Origin: JALONH01 sp046329235
GTDB lineage: Bacteria > Bacteroidota > Bacteroidia > Cytophagales > Cytophagaceae
Direction: 5' to 3'
DNA length: 64,000 bases
Assembly (NCBI GenBank): GCA_046329235.1
Contig: JAXLVA010000001.1
Span: 1,178,001-1,242,000, forward strand
The notes below the pieces were generated by a model, which was given only the letters and a program-made list of their open reading frames with translations, was not told the origin of the DNA and ran no database searches. Position 1 is the stretch's first letter. Every line of letters starts with the position of its first letter. Positions 52,436-60,809 of the stretch are shown here, in pieces. Both the position numbers and the translations under genes were made by a program.

Positions 52436-53741
52436 TATTTTCTTTAGGAGGTACAAATAGGATAAAATATAAATACCCTAGAATACCACTTACTAATGAA
52501 GCAAACATAACAGCAAGCTTAGCATGTGATTTCAATTCTTCACTCACAAATGCTAAATCAGCTATAAACATTGACATAGTAAAACCGACACCTGCTAAAA
52601 TCCCTACCCCGAACAACAACTTCCCATTTATATTGTCCGGCAATTTTACCAATTTCAGTTTAATAGCAAGTACCGAAAAGCCAAATACACCTATACATTT
52701 CCCGAACACCAAACCACACATAACACCTATACTCACTGGGTGTGCCATAATATCAATTAAACTTCCTTCAATAAGCACTCCGGCATTTACAAAAGCAAAT
52801 AAAGGCATAACCAAGTAAGTAACTAAATCATGCATCCCATACTCCAAATGTTGTAAAGGAGTTTGTGCATCATCTACTAATTCACGTATTTTTTCTAAAA
52901 TCAAATTTTGTCTTTTGGAAGTCAAAGTATATTGTATTGCTGGAACATGATTATATTCTTCGATTAAATCATGCATCTGATTATTGTATTCCTCTTCCGT
53001 AATTTTAGTTCGAGCAGGTATAAAGAACGCCGCTGCAACGCCGGCAATAGTAGCATGAACTCCGGACATTAAAAATGCTATCCATACGCCACCGATCCCT
53101 ACAAAAGCATAATACCATACATTTCTAACTCCCATCCTATTCATCATATATAGTACACCCAAAAACACACCGGCATTCACGAGACTTGGAATCGATATAT
53201 TGGAGGTATAAAATAAAGCAATAACTATTACAGCCCCTAAATCATCTACAATAGCTAATGCTGTTAGGAAAATTTTTAATGTCAAAGGTATTCTAGTAGA
53301 CAACAATGCCATAATGCCTAATACAAAAGCTATATCTGTAGCCATAGGAATACCCCAGCCAGCATGAAAATCCGGTACATCTCCATCCAAACTCAAATAG
53401 ATTAGAGCAGGAACAATCATACCTCCAATAGCGGCAATAATAGGTAGTGCGGCCTTTCTTATATCAGATAATTCACCGGCTATAATTTCTCGCTTTAATT
53501 CAAGCCCCACTACAAAGAAAAAGATAGACATTAATCCATCATTCACCCAGTGATGAAGAGGTTTGTCTATTTCAAAATCCCCTATTTTAAAATGAATTTG
53601 TAAGTGAGTAAAATGATGATACCAATGTTCTGTGGCATCCCAATTAGCCATTACCAGACCTGCAATAGCTGAAAACAACAAAATCCAACCGGAGCTAGAT
53701 TCGGATTTAATGAATCTAGAAATTATACTTTTAATCTTCAT
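52425..53741 (-). CDS. nhaA: Na+/H+ antiporter NhaA
   Basis: A 438-residue antiporter with about 12 membrane segments that exchanges protons for sodium. The family's paired aspartates are in ALAIVDDLGAVIVIALFYT, corresponding to Asp163/Asp164 in E. coli NhaA. GLELKREIIAGELSD, GGMIVPALIYL and GWGIPMATDIAFVLGIMALL are also diagnostic. A hydrophilic insertion of about 40 residues (about 250-290, EEYNNQMHDLIEEYN) separates the halves. It has its own promoter region behind the glycogen synthase terminator. Confidence 0.95.
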   Translation of the reverse strand: MKIKSIISRFIKSESSSGWILLFSAIAGLVMANWDATEHWYHHFTHLQIHFKIGDFEIDKPLHHWVNDGLMSIFFFVVGLELKREIIAGELSDIRKAALPIIAAIGGMIVPALIYLSLDGDVPDFHAGWGIPMATDIAFVLGIMALLSTRIPLTLKIFLTALAIVDDLGAVIVIALFYTSNISIPSLVNAGVFLGVLYMMNRMGVRNVWYYAFVGIGGVWIAFLMSGVHATIAGVAAAFFIPARTKITEEEYNNQMHDLIEEYNHVPAIQYTLTSKRQNLILEKIRELVDDAQTPLQHLEYGMHDLVTYLVMPLFAFVNAGVLIEGSLIDIMAHPVSIGVMCGLVFGKCIGVFGFSVLAIKLKLVKLPDNINGKLLFGVGILAGVGFTMSMFIADLAFVSEELKSHAKLAVMFASLVSGILGYLYFILFVPPKENINE

Positions 53742-53752
53742 AGGGTAAAAAT

Positions 53753-53783
53753 AAAAAATCCCCTTAAAACAGGGGACTTTTTT
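53753..53783 (-). terminator. Terminator of the glycogen synthase gene
   Basis: A 6-bp stem TCCCCT/AGGGGA (53759-53764 with 53771-53776) has a 6-nt loop and a T-run on the minus strand after the hairpin. It lies 14 nt after the stop of the gene at 53790. Confidence 0.75.
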
Positions 53784-53789
53784 ATCGAA

Positions 53790-55595
53790 TTACTTAATCA
53801 TATCAAATGCCATACGATGAGTTCTATCGTAATAGCTTCCTAAGTTTTGCCAGTCAAAATGTTCAGAAGCACTTTCCACGCGGTTACGTTGGATAATACG
53901 ATCTTTTCTGCTTAGGCGTACAAAGTCATACATTTGACTTGCTAACTGCTCTGCAGCATCGTGGAAGCTTCTGTAGTTACGATTCACTACATACACCCCT
54001 TTATCTTCGTTATTAGGAACGTTCTTTAACACATAATCACCAAAACCGGACAAATCGGATGTTACAGCCGGCACACCGGATGCCATACATTCTAGTGGAG
54101 TATAGCCCCATGGCTCATAGTAACTAGGGAATACACCTAAGTGACAACCACGAACAAACTGGCTATAATCTAAACCAAACAATGGATTGGTAGACGTAAT
54201 AAAATCAGGGTGATAAACTACTTTTACTTTATCATACTGATTATTAACCATATTAGAAGATCTTAAGAAATTAAGAATTTCATCTTGTGCGTCGTAAACT
54301 AAATTATGAGTTACAACTTTAGGTAAATCATTAGATTTCCAAGACAACAATGTTCTTCTTAATCGCAATCTCCAATAATCATCTACGAATTTATTTAAAT
54401 CCGGAATTTTCAAATCATTAGAAGCAGCCGTTTCTTGGAACAATTTAGCTTCCACATGTTCTACAATAGAGTGACAGTTATCACGTATCTCTTCCATCAC
54501 TGCTCTTGAGTGTAATACTTGAGGATTGATAGAGTGATAAGGCTGTTTGGTAACAAAGAACATTACTACTGTAATATCATTGTTCTCTTGTTGCAATCTC
54601 CAGTTTAATCTAGCTAATGCTTCTAATGTCAAATCAAACCCTTTGTTTTTATACTCATATCTACCGGAAGTAAAGAAGTATAACGTTTTATCTAAATCGA
54701 AGGAGTAACTTTGAAAGAAGTGACCGGTAACAAATTCATGAATCTTATCCTTGTATTTAGCATGCAAGTTTTGATGTTCGTGCCCGGCTGTAAATCGTTC
54801 AATATTCAAACCGTTAGGTAATATCATTTCCGGCTGACGACCAAGTAAGTGCACGCATTCTTGTGCCGTTACATCACTGACTGTTGTAAATATATGGGCT
54901 CCATGAGCAGCAGCTCTTTCTATTTTAACCGCCGGTTCTATATTAAAATTAATAGCTTCTTTATTCCAATCGTAGAAAGGCAAGTGATCCATATATCCCG
55001 GATCATTCATTGCTAAATAACGACCTAATAAAGTAGCGTGAGTAGTAAATACAATGGCAGAAGATTGACCATCTCTTCTCATGTCAGGTATAGCTGTACC
55101 GGTCATCCATTCATGGAAATGAGCTATTGAAGAAACTTCTCCTTTCACTTCGTCCAGACATGCTAAAAACTCTTTGGCTAAATAACCAAAAGCCATTACT
55201 TGGTTTAATAAATCATCGCCTTCCGGTGAAGAGATACCATGTTTTTCCCAAAGTAAATATTTGATTTCACCTAACTTGTAATAAATGCTATACGGATTTA
55301 ACAAAACCACTTTAGGCTTACCGGAAACTAACCAGTTACCATATTGTACTTCTATTCCTTTTGCTCTAAGTTTTAATACTGCTTGACCAAACACATCATT
55401 GTAATCGTCCGTAGGTTCAAATTCAGCGTTAGCTTTAGCATGAAAATAAGGTCCTATTAAACAATAACGATCACCCCAAACTTCACGCATGGTAGGAACT
55501 TTAGAACGTATAACGGTATAAATCCCACCCACTTGGTTACATACTTCCCAAGCTACTTCGGTTAACAAGCAATCTGAATAGTTAGAATTTTGCAT
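53790..55595 (-). CDS. Glycogen synthase, GT3 (eukaryote-like) family
   Basis: A 601-residue glycogen/starch synthase of the GT3 type found in fungi, animals and Bacteroidota. The N-terminal EVAWEVCNQVGGIYTVIRSK holds the nucleotide-sugar/glucose-6-phosphate region, then HFHEWMTGTAIP, THATLLGRYL and TSGRYEYKNKGFDLTLEAL. The acceptor-side catalytic block FPSYYEPWGYTPLECMASG has the E-x-x-x-x-x-x-E pair. It elongates alpha-1,4-glucan. It is a little shorter than yeast Gsy (about 700). No glgB, glgC or glgP in the window; three further minus-strand genes lie just upstream (10 nt to the phosphoesterase gene). Confidence 0.92.
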   Translation of the reverse strand: MQNSNYSDCLLTEVAWEVCNQVGGIYTVIRSKVPTMREVWGDRYCLIGPYFHAKANAEFEPTDDYNDVFGQAVLKLRAKGIEVQYGNWLVSGKPKVVLLNPYSIYYKLGEIKYLLWEKHGISSPEGDDLLNQVMAFGYLAKEFLACLDEVKGEVSSIAHFHEWMTGTAIPDMRRDGQSSAIVFTTHATLLGRYLAMNDPGYMDHLPFYDWNKEAINFNIEPAVKIERAAAHGAHIFTTVSDVTAQECVHLLGRQPEMILPNGLNIERFTAGHEHQNLHAKYKDKIHEFVTGHFFQSYSFDLDKTLYFFTSGRYEYKNKGFDLTLEALARLNWRLQQENNDITVVMFFVTKQPYHSINPQVLHSRAVMEEIRDNCHSIVEHVEAKLFQETAASNDLKIPDLNKFVDDYWRLRLRRTLLSWKSNDLPKVVTHNLVYDAQDEILNFLRSSNMVNNQYDKVKVVYHPDFITSTNPLFGLDYSQFVRGCHLGVFPSYYEPWGYTPLECMASGVPAVTSDLSGFGDYVLKNVPNNEDKGVYVVNRNYRSFHDAAEQLASQMYDFVRLSRKDRIIQRNRVESASEHFDWQNLGSYYDRTHRMAFDMIK

Positions 55596-55605
55596 TTGAT
55601 ATTTA

Positions 55606-56283
55606 TTAAAAGTCTAAATTTAACTGACATATTAAGGATTTTGTGTTAGAAATAAAAGCACACAAATGTCCCATTCCCTCTCTTTTTTTATAATACACAC
55701 AACCGTTGTCCAAACACAAGTTAAATGTTGTATCCACTTGATTTATTCCGGCTTCAATTTGATCCATCTCCATAGGAGTATGACCATGAACCACCCATTT
55801 CCCATCTGTATTATTTGAATCCGCCTCGAATTTACGAATCCATAACATTGCTTCCTTATCTTCTAACGGATTTATGTTATCAGGGTTAATCCCTGCATGA
55901 ACATAGATTGCTTGATGTGTTACGTAATAGTAAGGCAAATGTTCCAACCATTCGATGATGTCTTTAGGTACATCATAAACACTATCCACATTAAATGACA
56001 TAAGTGTTTCAGCACCACCAAACTTCAACCAAGATTGCATCATTTGAGTATCACGCAAGGAATCCAACATCATTTGTTCATGATTCCCTCTTAAAAATAC
56101 ACAATTATAGGTTTGAGATAATTGCATCAAAAACCTTATTACACCTGCACTATCTGGACCTCGATCAACGTAGTCACCTAGAAAAATTAACAAATCCTCT
56201 GAACTTAATTCAAGCTTAGAAATAAGAGCTTCTAATGTTTTTTTACACCCATGAATATCCCCTATTACTATATGTTTTGTCAT
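55606..56283 (-). CDS. Metallophosphoesterase, serine/threonine phosphatase-like
   Basis: A 225-residue calcineurin-like phosphoesterase of the bacterial PrpA/lambda-phosphatase type. The metal-site motifs are complete: GDIHGCKKTL (8-17), FLGDYVDRGPDS (35-46), LRGNHEQMM (about 68-76) and VHGHTPM (about 169-175), plus VHAGINP. The substrate could be a phosphoprotein or ApppA-like nucleotide. It overlaps by one base the start/stop of the glutathione peroxidase gene and precedes glycogen synthase by 10 nt. Confidence 0.9.
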   Translation of the reverse strand: MTKHIVIGDIHGCKKTLEALISKLELSSEDLLIFLGDYVDRGPDSAGVIRFLMQLSQTYNCVFLRGNHEQMMLDSLRDTQMMQSWLKFGGAETLMSFNVDSVYDVPKDIIEWLEHLPYYYVTHQAIYVHAGINPDNINPLEDKEAMLWIRKFEADSNNTDGKWVVHGHTPMEMDQIEAGINQVDTTFNLCLDNGCVYYKKREGMGHLCAFISNTKSLICQLNLDF

Positions 56284-56852
56284 TAGGATTTTATTGCAGC
56301 GATTAAATCTTTGTCAAATGGCTTTACTCCGGATCCGTAAAATTTTAACAGCTCCCCTTTTTCATTAATAAGATATTTACCAAAGTTCCATTTAGGAGCT
56401 TCGGTATTCCAACCATTTTGAGTAGAATCAGTTAACCATTTATAAATTGGATGTTGTTCAGCTCCTTTGGTGCTTACCTTTTGCATCATTGGAAATGTAA
56501 CACCATAATTCAGCCTACAAAACTCTTGGATTTTACCGGCATCGCCAGGCTCTTGTCCACCGAAATCGTTACAAGGAAAACCTAAGATGACCAGCTTATC
56601 TTTATATTCATCGTAAAGTTTTTGCAAATCTTCATACTGAGGTGTATAACCACATTCAGAAGCTGTATTGACGATTAATATCTTTTTCCCTTTTGCTGAA
56701 TCCCAATTAAAGGTATCTCCGCTTATAGTAGTCACATAGATGGAGTATAAGGAAACAGGTGGAGTATTCATATTTTCGGGTTTACTTTTCGTCTCGCTGT
56801 TATAGCCAAAACAAGACGAAAAAAACATCACTAAGGAATATGGGATTTTCAT
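56283..56852 (-). CDS. Glutathione peroxidase family protein, probable lipoprotein
   Basis: A 189-residue thiol peroxidase. The peroxidatic residue is Cys67 (not selenocysteine) in NTASECGYTPQYEDL, Gln is in FPCNDFGGQEP and Trp in PKWNFGKYLI; these form the catalytic Cys-Gln-Trp set. Unlike most bacterial GPx, it begins with a hydrophobic leader and a lipobox-like FFSSC (Cys14), so it is probably anchored in the envelope and thioredoxin-like partners there would reduce it (inference). It lies between argS (5-nt gap) and the phosphoesterase gene. Confidence 0.88.
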   Translation of the reverse strand: MKIPYSLVMFFSSCFGYNSETKSKPENMNTPPVSLYSIYVTTISGDTFNWDSAKGKKILIVNTASECGYTPQYEDLQKLYDEYKDKLVILGFPCNDFGGQEPGDAGKIQEFCRLNYGVTFPMMQKVSTKGAEQHPIYKWLTDSTQNGWNTEAPKWNFGKYLINEKGELLKFYGSGVKPFDKDLIAAIKS

Positions 56853-56857
56853 ATTAA

Positions 56858-58642
56858 TTACATTTTTTCAGGAACTTCTATACCTAGTAACAACATATTG
56901 GCTTTAATTGTTTCGGCCACTGCTTTACTAATTTGAAGTCGGAAGGTTTGCAACACTTTATCTTCTGATTGAAATACCGGACACTCCGCATAAAAACGGT
57001 TATATGCTTTCGCTACTTCATACACATATTGAGCAATCACACTTGGAGAATATTCTCTTCCGGCTTCTTCAATTTTAGCATTATTTCTCATGAGAAGTTC
57101 GATTACATCTACTTCTGCCGGATTTAACACCGAACTCAACTCATATGAATCAAATATATTGATATTCATTTCTGCCGCTCTTCTTAACAAGGAAGCGATA
57201 CGAGCATGTGTGTATTGAATAAACGGACCTGTGTTTCCTTGAAAGTCAATCGACTCTTCAGGATTGAACAACATACGTTTTTTAGGATCTACACGAAGAA
57301 GAAAATACTTTAACGCACCTAATCCTAATTGTTGATATAAATTTTCAGCTTGTTCTGAAGAAAGCTCATTGACCTTTCCTAATTCTAACGTTCTAGACTT
57401 AGCCGTTTGAATCATTTCATCTACTAAATCATCCGCATCCACCACCGTGCCTTCGCGAGACTTCATCTTACCGCTAGGTAAGTCTACCATCCCATATGAC
57501 ATGTGATACACACCATCAGCATATGGCTTTTGAAGTTTTTTAAGGATTAGTTGAAGTACTTGAAAGTGATAATCTTGCTCGTTACCTACCACATAAATAG
57601 ACTTATTACAACCGAAGTCTTTATATTTTAACTCCGCAGTTCCTAAGTCCTGAGTGATATATACAGATGTTCCATCACCACGCAATAACAACTTATTATC
57701 TAGTCCATCGGATGTTAAATCAATCCATACGGAGCCATCTTCCTTCTTATATAAAACACCTTTGCTTAATCCTTCTTCAACGATATCTTTCCCTAATAAA
57801 TACGTATTTGACTCGTAGTAAAAATGGTCAAACTGAACGCCTATTTTTTTGTAGGTAGCATTAAAGCCATCATATACCCAGCCATTCATTTTCTTCCAAA
57901 GGTCTACTACCGCAGGCACTTGATTCTCCCAATCCAAAAGCATTTTCTGAGCTTCTTTCATGATGGGAGCATCTTTTTTTGCCTGTTCCGCATCGGCACC
58001 TTTAGCTACTAATGCTTCGATCTGCGATTTGTATTCTTTGTCAAATGCCACATAGTACTTACCAACTAAGTGATCGCCCTTTAAGCCGCTTGATTCAGGA
58101 GTCTCTCCATTACCAAATTTTTCATAAGCAATCATGGATTTACAGATATGTATACCACGGTCATTTACTAAATTAGCCTTTACTACATCATAACCGTTCG
58201 CTTCTAGTATCTTGCTAATAGAATAGCCTAAAAAGTTATTGCGTAAGTGACCTAAGTGTAAAGGCTTATTTGTGTTCGGTGAAGAATACTCCACCATAAC
58301 TTTATCTGCTTTTTTGGCAGGTTTAACCACTTTACCATGAATGATATCCTGAATATTTTGAACATAGTGGTTATCACTAATTGAAATATTCAAAAAGCCT
58401 TTCACTACATTGAAACCGGTAACCTCACCTATTGAATTTTTCAAGCTCTCGCCTAAAGAAGTTGCTAATGCCTCCGGATTGGTTTTAGCCAATTTCACAA
58501 AAGGGAAAACAACAAAGGTTAATGCACCTTCAAACTCCTTTTTTGTAGGTTCTAAAGCAATTTTATCCGATTCTGTTTCTATACTAAATTGCTCTTTTAG
58601 AGCCTGTGCTAATCCAGATTTTATCTTATTTTCTAAACTCAT
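56858..58642 (-). CDS. argS: Arginyl-tRNA synthetase
   Basis: A 594-residue class I synthetase that charges tRNA-Arg. An N-terminal Add1-type domain (about 1-110) is followed by the HIGH-type motif in YSSPNTNKPLHLGHLRNNFL (HLGH). QVLQLILKKL and GMVDLPSGKMKSREGT carry the KMSK-equivalent (KMKS). The C-terminal helical anticodon domain includes GNTGPFIQYTHARI. Length is normal. It heads the minus-strand series argS, GPx, phosphoesterase, glycogen synthase. Confidence 0.95.
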   Translation of the reverse strand: MSLENKIKSGLAQALKEQFSIETESDKIALEPTKKEFEGALTFVVFPFVKLAKTNPEALATSLGESLKNSIGEVTGFNVVKGFLNISISDNHYVQNIQDIIHGKVVKPAKKADKVMVEYSSPNTNKPLHLGHLRNNFLGYSISKILEANGYDVVKANLVNDRGIHICKSMIAYEKFGNGETPESSGLKGDHLVGKYYVAFDKEYKSQIEALVAKGADAEQAKKDAPIMKEAQKMLLDWENQVPAVVDLWKKMNGWVYDGFNATYKKIGVQFDHFYYESNTYLLGKDIVEEGLSKGVLYKKEDGSVWIDLTSDGLDNKLLLRGDGTSVYITQDLGTAELKYKDFGCNKSIYVVGNEQDYHFQVLQLILKKLQKPYADGVYHMSYGMVDLPSGKMKSREGTVVDADDLVDEMIQTAKSRTLELGKVNELSSEQAENLYQQLGLGALKYFLLRVDPKKRMLFNPEESIDFQGNTGPFIQYTHARIASLLRRAAEMNINIFDSYELSSVLNPAEVDVIELLMRNNAKIEEAGREYSPSVIAQYVYEVAKAYNRFYAECPVFQSEDKVLQTFRLQISKAVAETIKANMLLLGIEVPEKM

Positions 58643-58647
58643 ATTTT

Positions 58648-58652
58648 CCTCC
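58648..58652 (-). promoter_or_regulatory. Strong Shine-Dalgarno site for argS
   Basis: GGAGG on the minus strand, 5 nt before the ATG at 58642. A full Shine-Dalgarno site is uncommon in this window, where most starts have none, so argS may be translated strongly. Confidence 0.6.
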
Positions 58653-58849
58653 GAATTACAAAGATGCTATATTTTTTTTAATCGTTCACCTTATCGATAA
58701 AATGCTCCTTGAGACTCTACTGTATTCGCTGATAATCAATAAAATAACTTTGAATGTATAAAACTAACAAAGAAATAAACTACTGAATCGACTGAAACCA
58801 TTGATTTAGACTTATTTTTATTAGAATATTGCACCTTTCTTAAATAAAA

Positions 58850-60238
58850 ATGGATAGATACTTCGACTTAATTGATCAAACCTTTTACTTTCCTACGGAA
58901 GAGTTCAAATTGGATAACAATCAATTATTGTTTAATGGGGTTCCAGTGATGGAACTGGTAGAGAAATATGGTACACCTTTAAAACTATCATATTTACCTA
59001 AGATTAGCTCTCAAATCCAAAAAGCAAAAACCTTATTTAATAAGGCGATTGAAAAACATCAATACAAAGGTACTTATACCTACTGTTATTGCACCAAATC
59101 GTCTCACTTTAGCTTTGTTTTGAAAGAAGCTTTAAAGAATGACATTCATATAGAAACATCTTCTGCTTTTGATATTCCAATTGTTAGAAACCTATATAAC
59201 CAAGGTTTGATTAATAAGAACACATTCATTATCTGCAATGGATATAAGAAGAAATTATACACTGATTATATCACTCAATTAGTGAATGATGGTTTTAATT
59301 GTATTCCGATTTTAGACAATCTGGATGAGATTAAAACGTATGAAGAAACTATCACTACTAGCTGTAACTTAGGTATACGACTAGCGGCTGATGAAGAACC
59401 CAAGTTTGAATTCTATACGTCACGTTTAGGCATTCGCTATAATGATGTAATGGATTTCTACAAGCAACGTATTGAATCCAATCCTAAGTTTAAACTTAAG
59501 ATGTTACACCTTTTCATCAACACCGGCATGAAGGATACTACCTACTACTGGAGTGAATTGAGAAGATTTGTACACAAATACGCTGAACTAAAGAAAATCA
59601 ATCCTGACTTAGATAGTATTGACATTGGTGGCGGTTGGCCGATTAAAACTTCCGTACACTTTGATTACGACTATGCTTATATGGCAGATCAAATTGTAAA
59701 GAACATTAAAAATGTATGTGAAGAAGAAGGTGTCCCTATGCCAAATATCTTCACAGAATTTGGTTCTTTTACCGTAGGTGAAAGTGGGGCTGCTATCTAT
59801 TCTATCTTAGGAAGCAAGCTTCAAAATGATAAGGAAGAATGGTATATGATTGATAGCTCATTCATCACTACCTTACCGGACATCTGGGGCTTGAATCAAA
59901 AATACTTATTCCTTGCTGTTAACAACTGGGATAAACCTTATAAGAAAATAAAACTGGGTGGAATTACGTGTGATAGTATGGATTACTACAACTCAGAAGC
60001 TCATCAAAATATGTTATTCTTACCGGAGATCCCTAAAGATGGAAAACCTCTAATTGTAGGCTTCTTCCACACGGGTGCATATCAAGAGTCCTTAGGTGGT
60101 TACGGTGGAATCCAACATTGTTTAATACCTGCTCCAAAGCATGTATTGATTTCAAAAGATGAGGATGGTAAATTCCATTACGAACTCTTTGCTAAAGAGC
60201 AAACAGAAGAAAATATGTTAAAGACCTTAGGTTACTAA
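58850..60238 (+). CDS. speA: Arginine decarboxylase-like PLP enzyme (short type)
   Basis: A 462-residue alanine-racemase-fold decarboxylase. The N-terminal PLP barrel begins around LVEKYGTPLKLSYLPKI, with the probable Schiff-base Lys83 in YCYCTKSSHFSF, IETSSAFDIPI and the phosphate-binding GGGWP (DSIDIGGGWPIKT). The C-terminal sandwich includes IVGFFHTGAYQESLGGYGG, where active-site residues come from the partner subunit. It is much shorter than E. coli SpeA (about 650) but like the Bacteroidota arginine decarboxylases. The product would be agmatine, for polyamine synthesis. Substrate choice (arginine versus another diamino acid) is from family memory. The gene ends inside its own terminator. 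Confidence 0.75.
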   Translation: MDRYFDLIDQTFYFPTEEFKLDNNQLLFNGVPVMELVEKYGTPLKLSYLPKISSQIQKAKTLFNKAIEKHQYKGTYTYCYCTKSSHFSFVLKEALKNDIHIETSSAFDIPIVRNLYNQGLINKNTFIICNGYKKKLYTDYITQLVNDGFNCIPILDNLDEIKTYEETITTSCNLGIRLAADEEPKFEFYTSRLGIRYNDVMDFYKQRIESNPKFKLKMLHLFINTGMKDTTYYWSELRRFVHKYAELKKINPDLDSIDIGGGWPIKTSVHFDYDYAYMADQIVKNIKNVCEEEGVPMPNIFTEFGSFTVGESGAAIYSILGSKLQNDKEEWYMIDSSFITTLPDIWGLNQKYLFLAVNNWDKPYKKIKLGGITCDSMDYYNSEAHQNMLFLPEIPKDGKPLIVGFFHTGAYQESLGGYGGIQHCLIPAPKHVLISKDEDGKFHYELFAKEQTEENMLKTLGY

Positions 60239-60249
60239 GGTCTTTTTTT
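60221..60249 (+). terminator. Terminator overlapping the arginine decarboxylase stop codon
   Basis: A perfect 10-bp stem AAGACCTTAG/CTAAGGTCTT (60221-60230 with 60235-60244) with loop GTTA is followed by more T. The stop codon TAA (60236-60238) is inside the right arm, so the last codons code both protein and terminator. Confidence 0.9.
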
Positions 60250-60763
60250 ACTTTTTTAAAATCAAAGCAGCAGCTTCAGCTAAGCTATTCACTTTATGTT
60301 TAGCCTTAGTTTCTGTTCCCGGATGTTCTTCAATTAAAATGGTTGGTATATTTAATTTATATGCCGGTGTTATATCTCGTTCTCTATCGCCTACCATAAA
60401 CGATTGAGTGATATCGATATTATACTTAGCAATCGCTTTCTCAAACATTAATGAATCCGGCTTTCTAGTTAATGAAGCAGTGATGGTTTGATGATAAGGA
60501 GAATAGTAATAAGCATCTATTAAATTACCTGATTCTTTATCGAAATAATTGTGGCAATTAAATACATCTTGATGATCATAAATTCCTTTTGCTATACCGG
60601 ATTGATTGGTAATAATTATTAATAAATACCCTGCATCCTTCAGCGCCTTTAGAGCAGAAACTACACCATCTAATATTTCAAATCGTTCTACAGTATATGT
60701 ATAATCAACATAATCTTTATTGATTACGCCATCTCTGTCTAGAAAAACACACTTATTTGCCAT
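60248..60763 (-). CDS. HAD-IIIA phosphatase, GmhB/HisB-N-like without the zinc cysteines
   Basis: With the ATG at 60763 the protein has 171 residues, starting MANKCVFLDRDGVINKDYVD (HAD motif I, nucleophile Asp10 and Asp12). An upstream ATG at 60823 would add 20 odd residues and run into hemG. Motif II is ITNQSGIAKG, motif III/IV SFMVGDRERDITPAYKL. The loop that in GmhB is C-x-H-x(n)-C-x-C is SPYHQTITASLTRKPDS here: His kept, all Cys lost. A role in heptose-bisphosphate or similar sugar-phosphate hydrolysis is possible but not certain. Divergent from hemG, 46 nt apart. Confidence 0.75.
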   Translation of the reverse strand: MANKCVFLDRDGVINKDYVDYTYTVERFEILDGVVSALKALKDAGYLLIIITNQSGIAKGIYDHQDVFNCHNYFDKESGNLIDAYYYSPYHQTITASLTRKPDSLMFEKAIAKYNIDITQSFMVGDRERDITPAYKLNIPTILIEEHPGTETKAKHKVNSLAEAAALILKK

Positions 60764-60796
60764 TTTATCGTTATTTTGCTCAAAATTAACAAAAAA

Positions 60797-60803
60797 AGGG
60801 GAG
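60797..60803 (+). promoter_or_regulatory. Shine-Dalgarno-like site deciding the hemG start
   Basis: AGGGGAG ends 6 nt before the ATG at 60810. It supports this start over the in-frame ATG at 60720, which would lie inside the divergent phosphatase gene. Confidence 0.5.
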
Positions 60804-60809
60804 TTAGAA

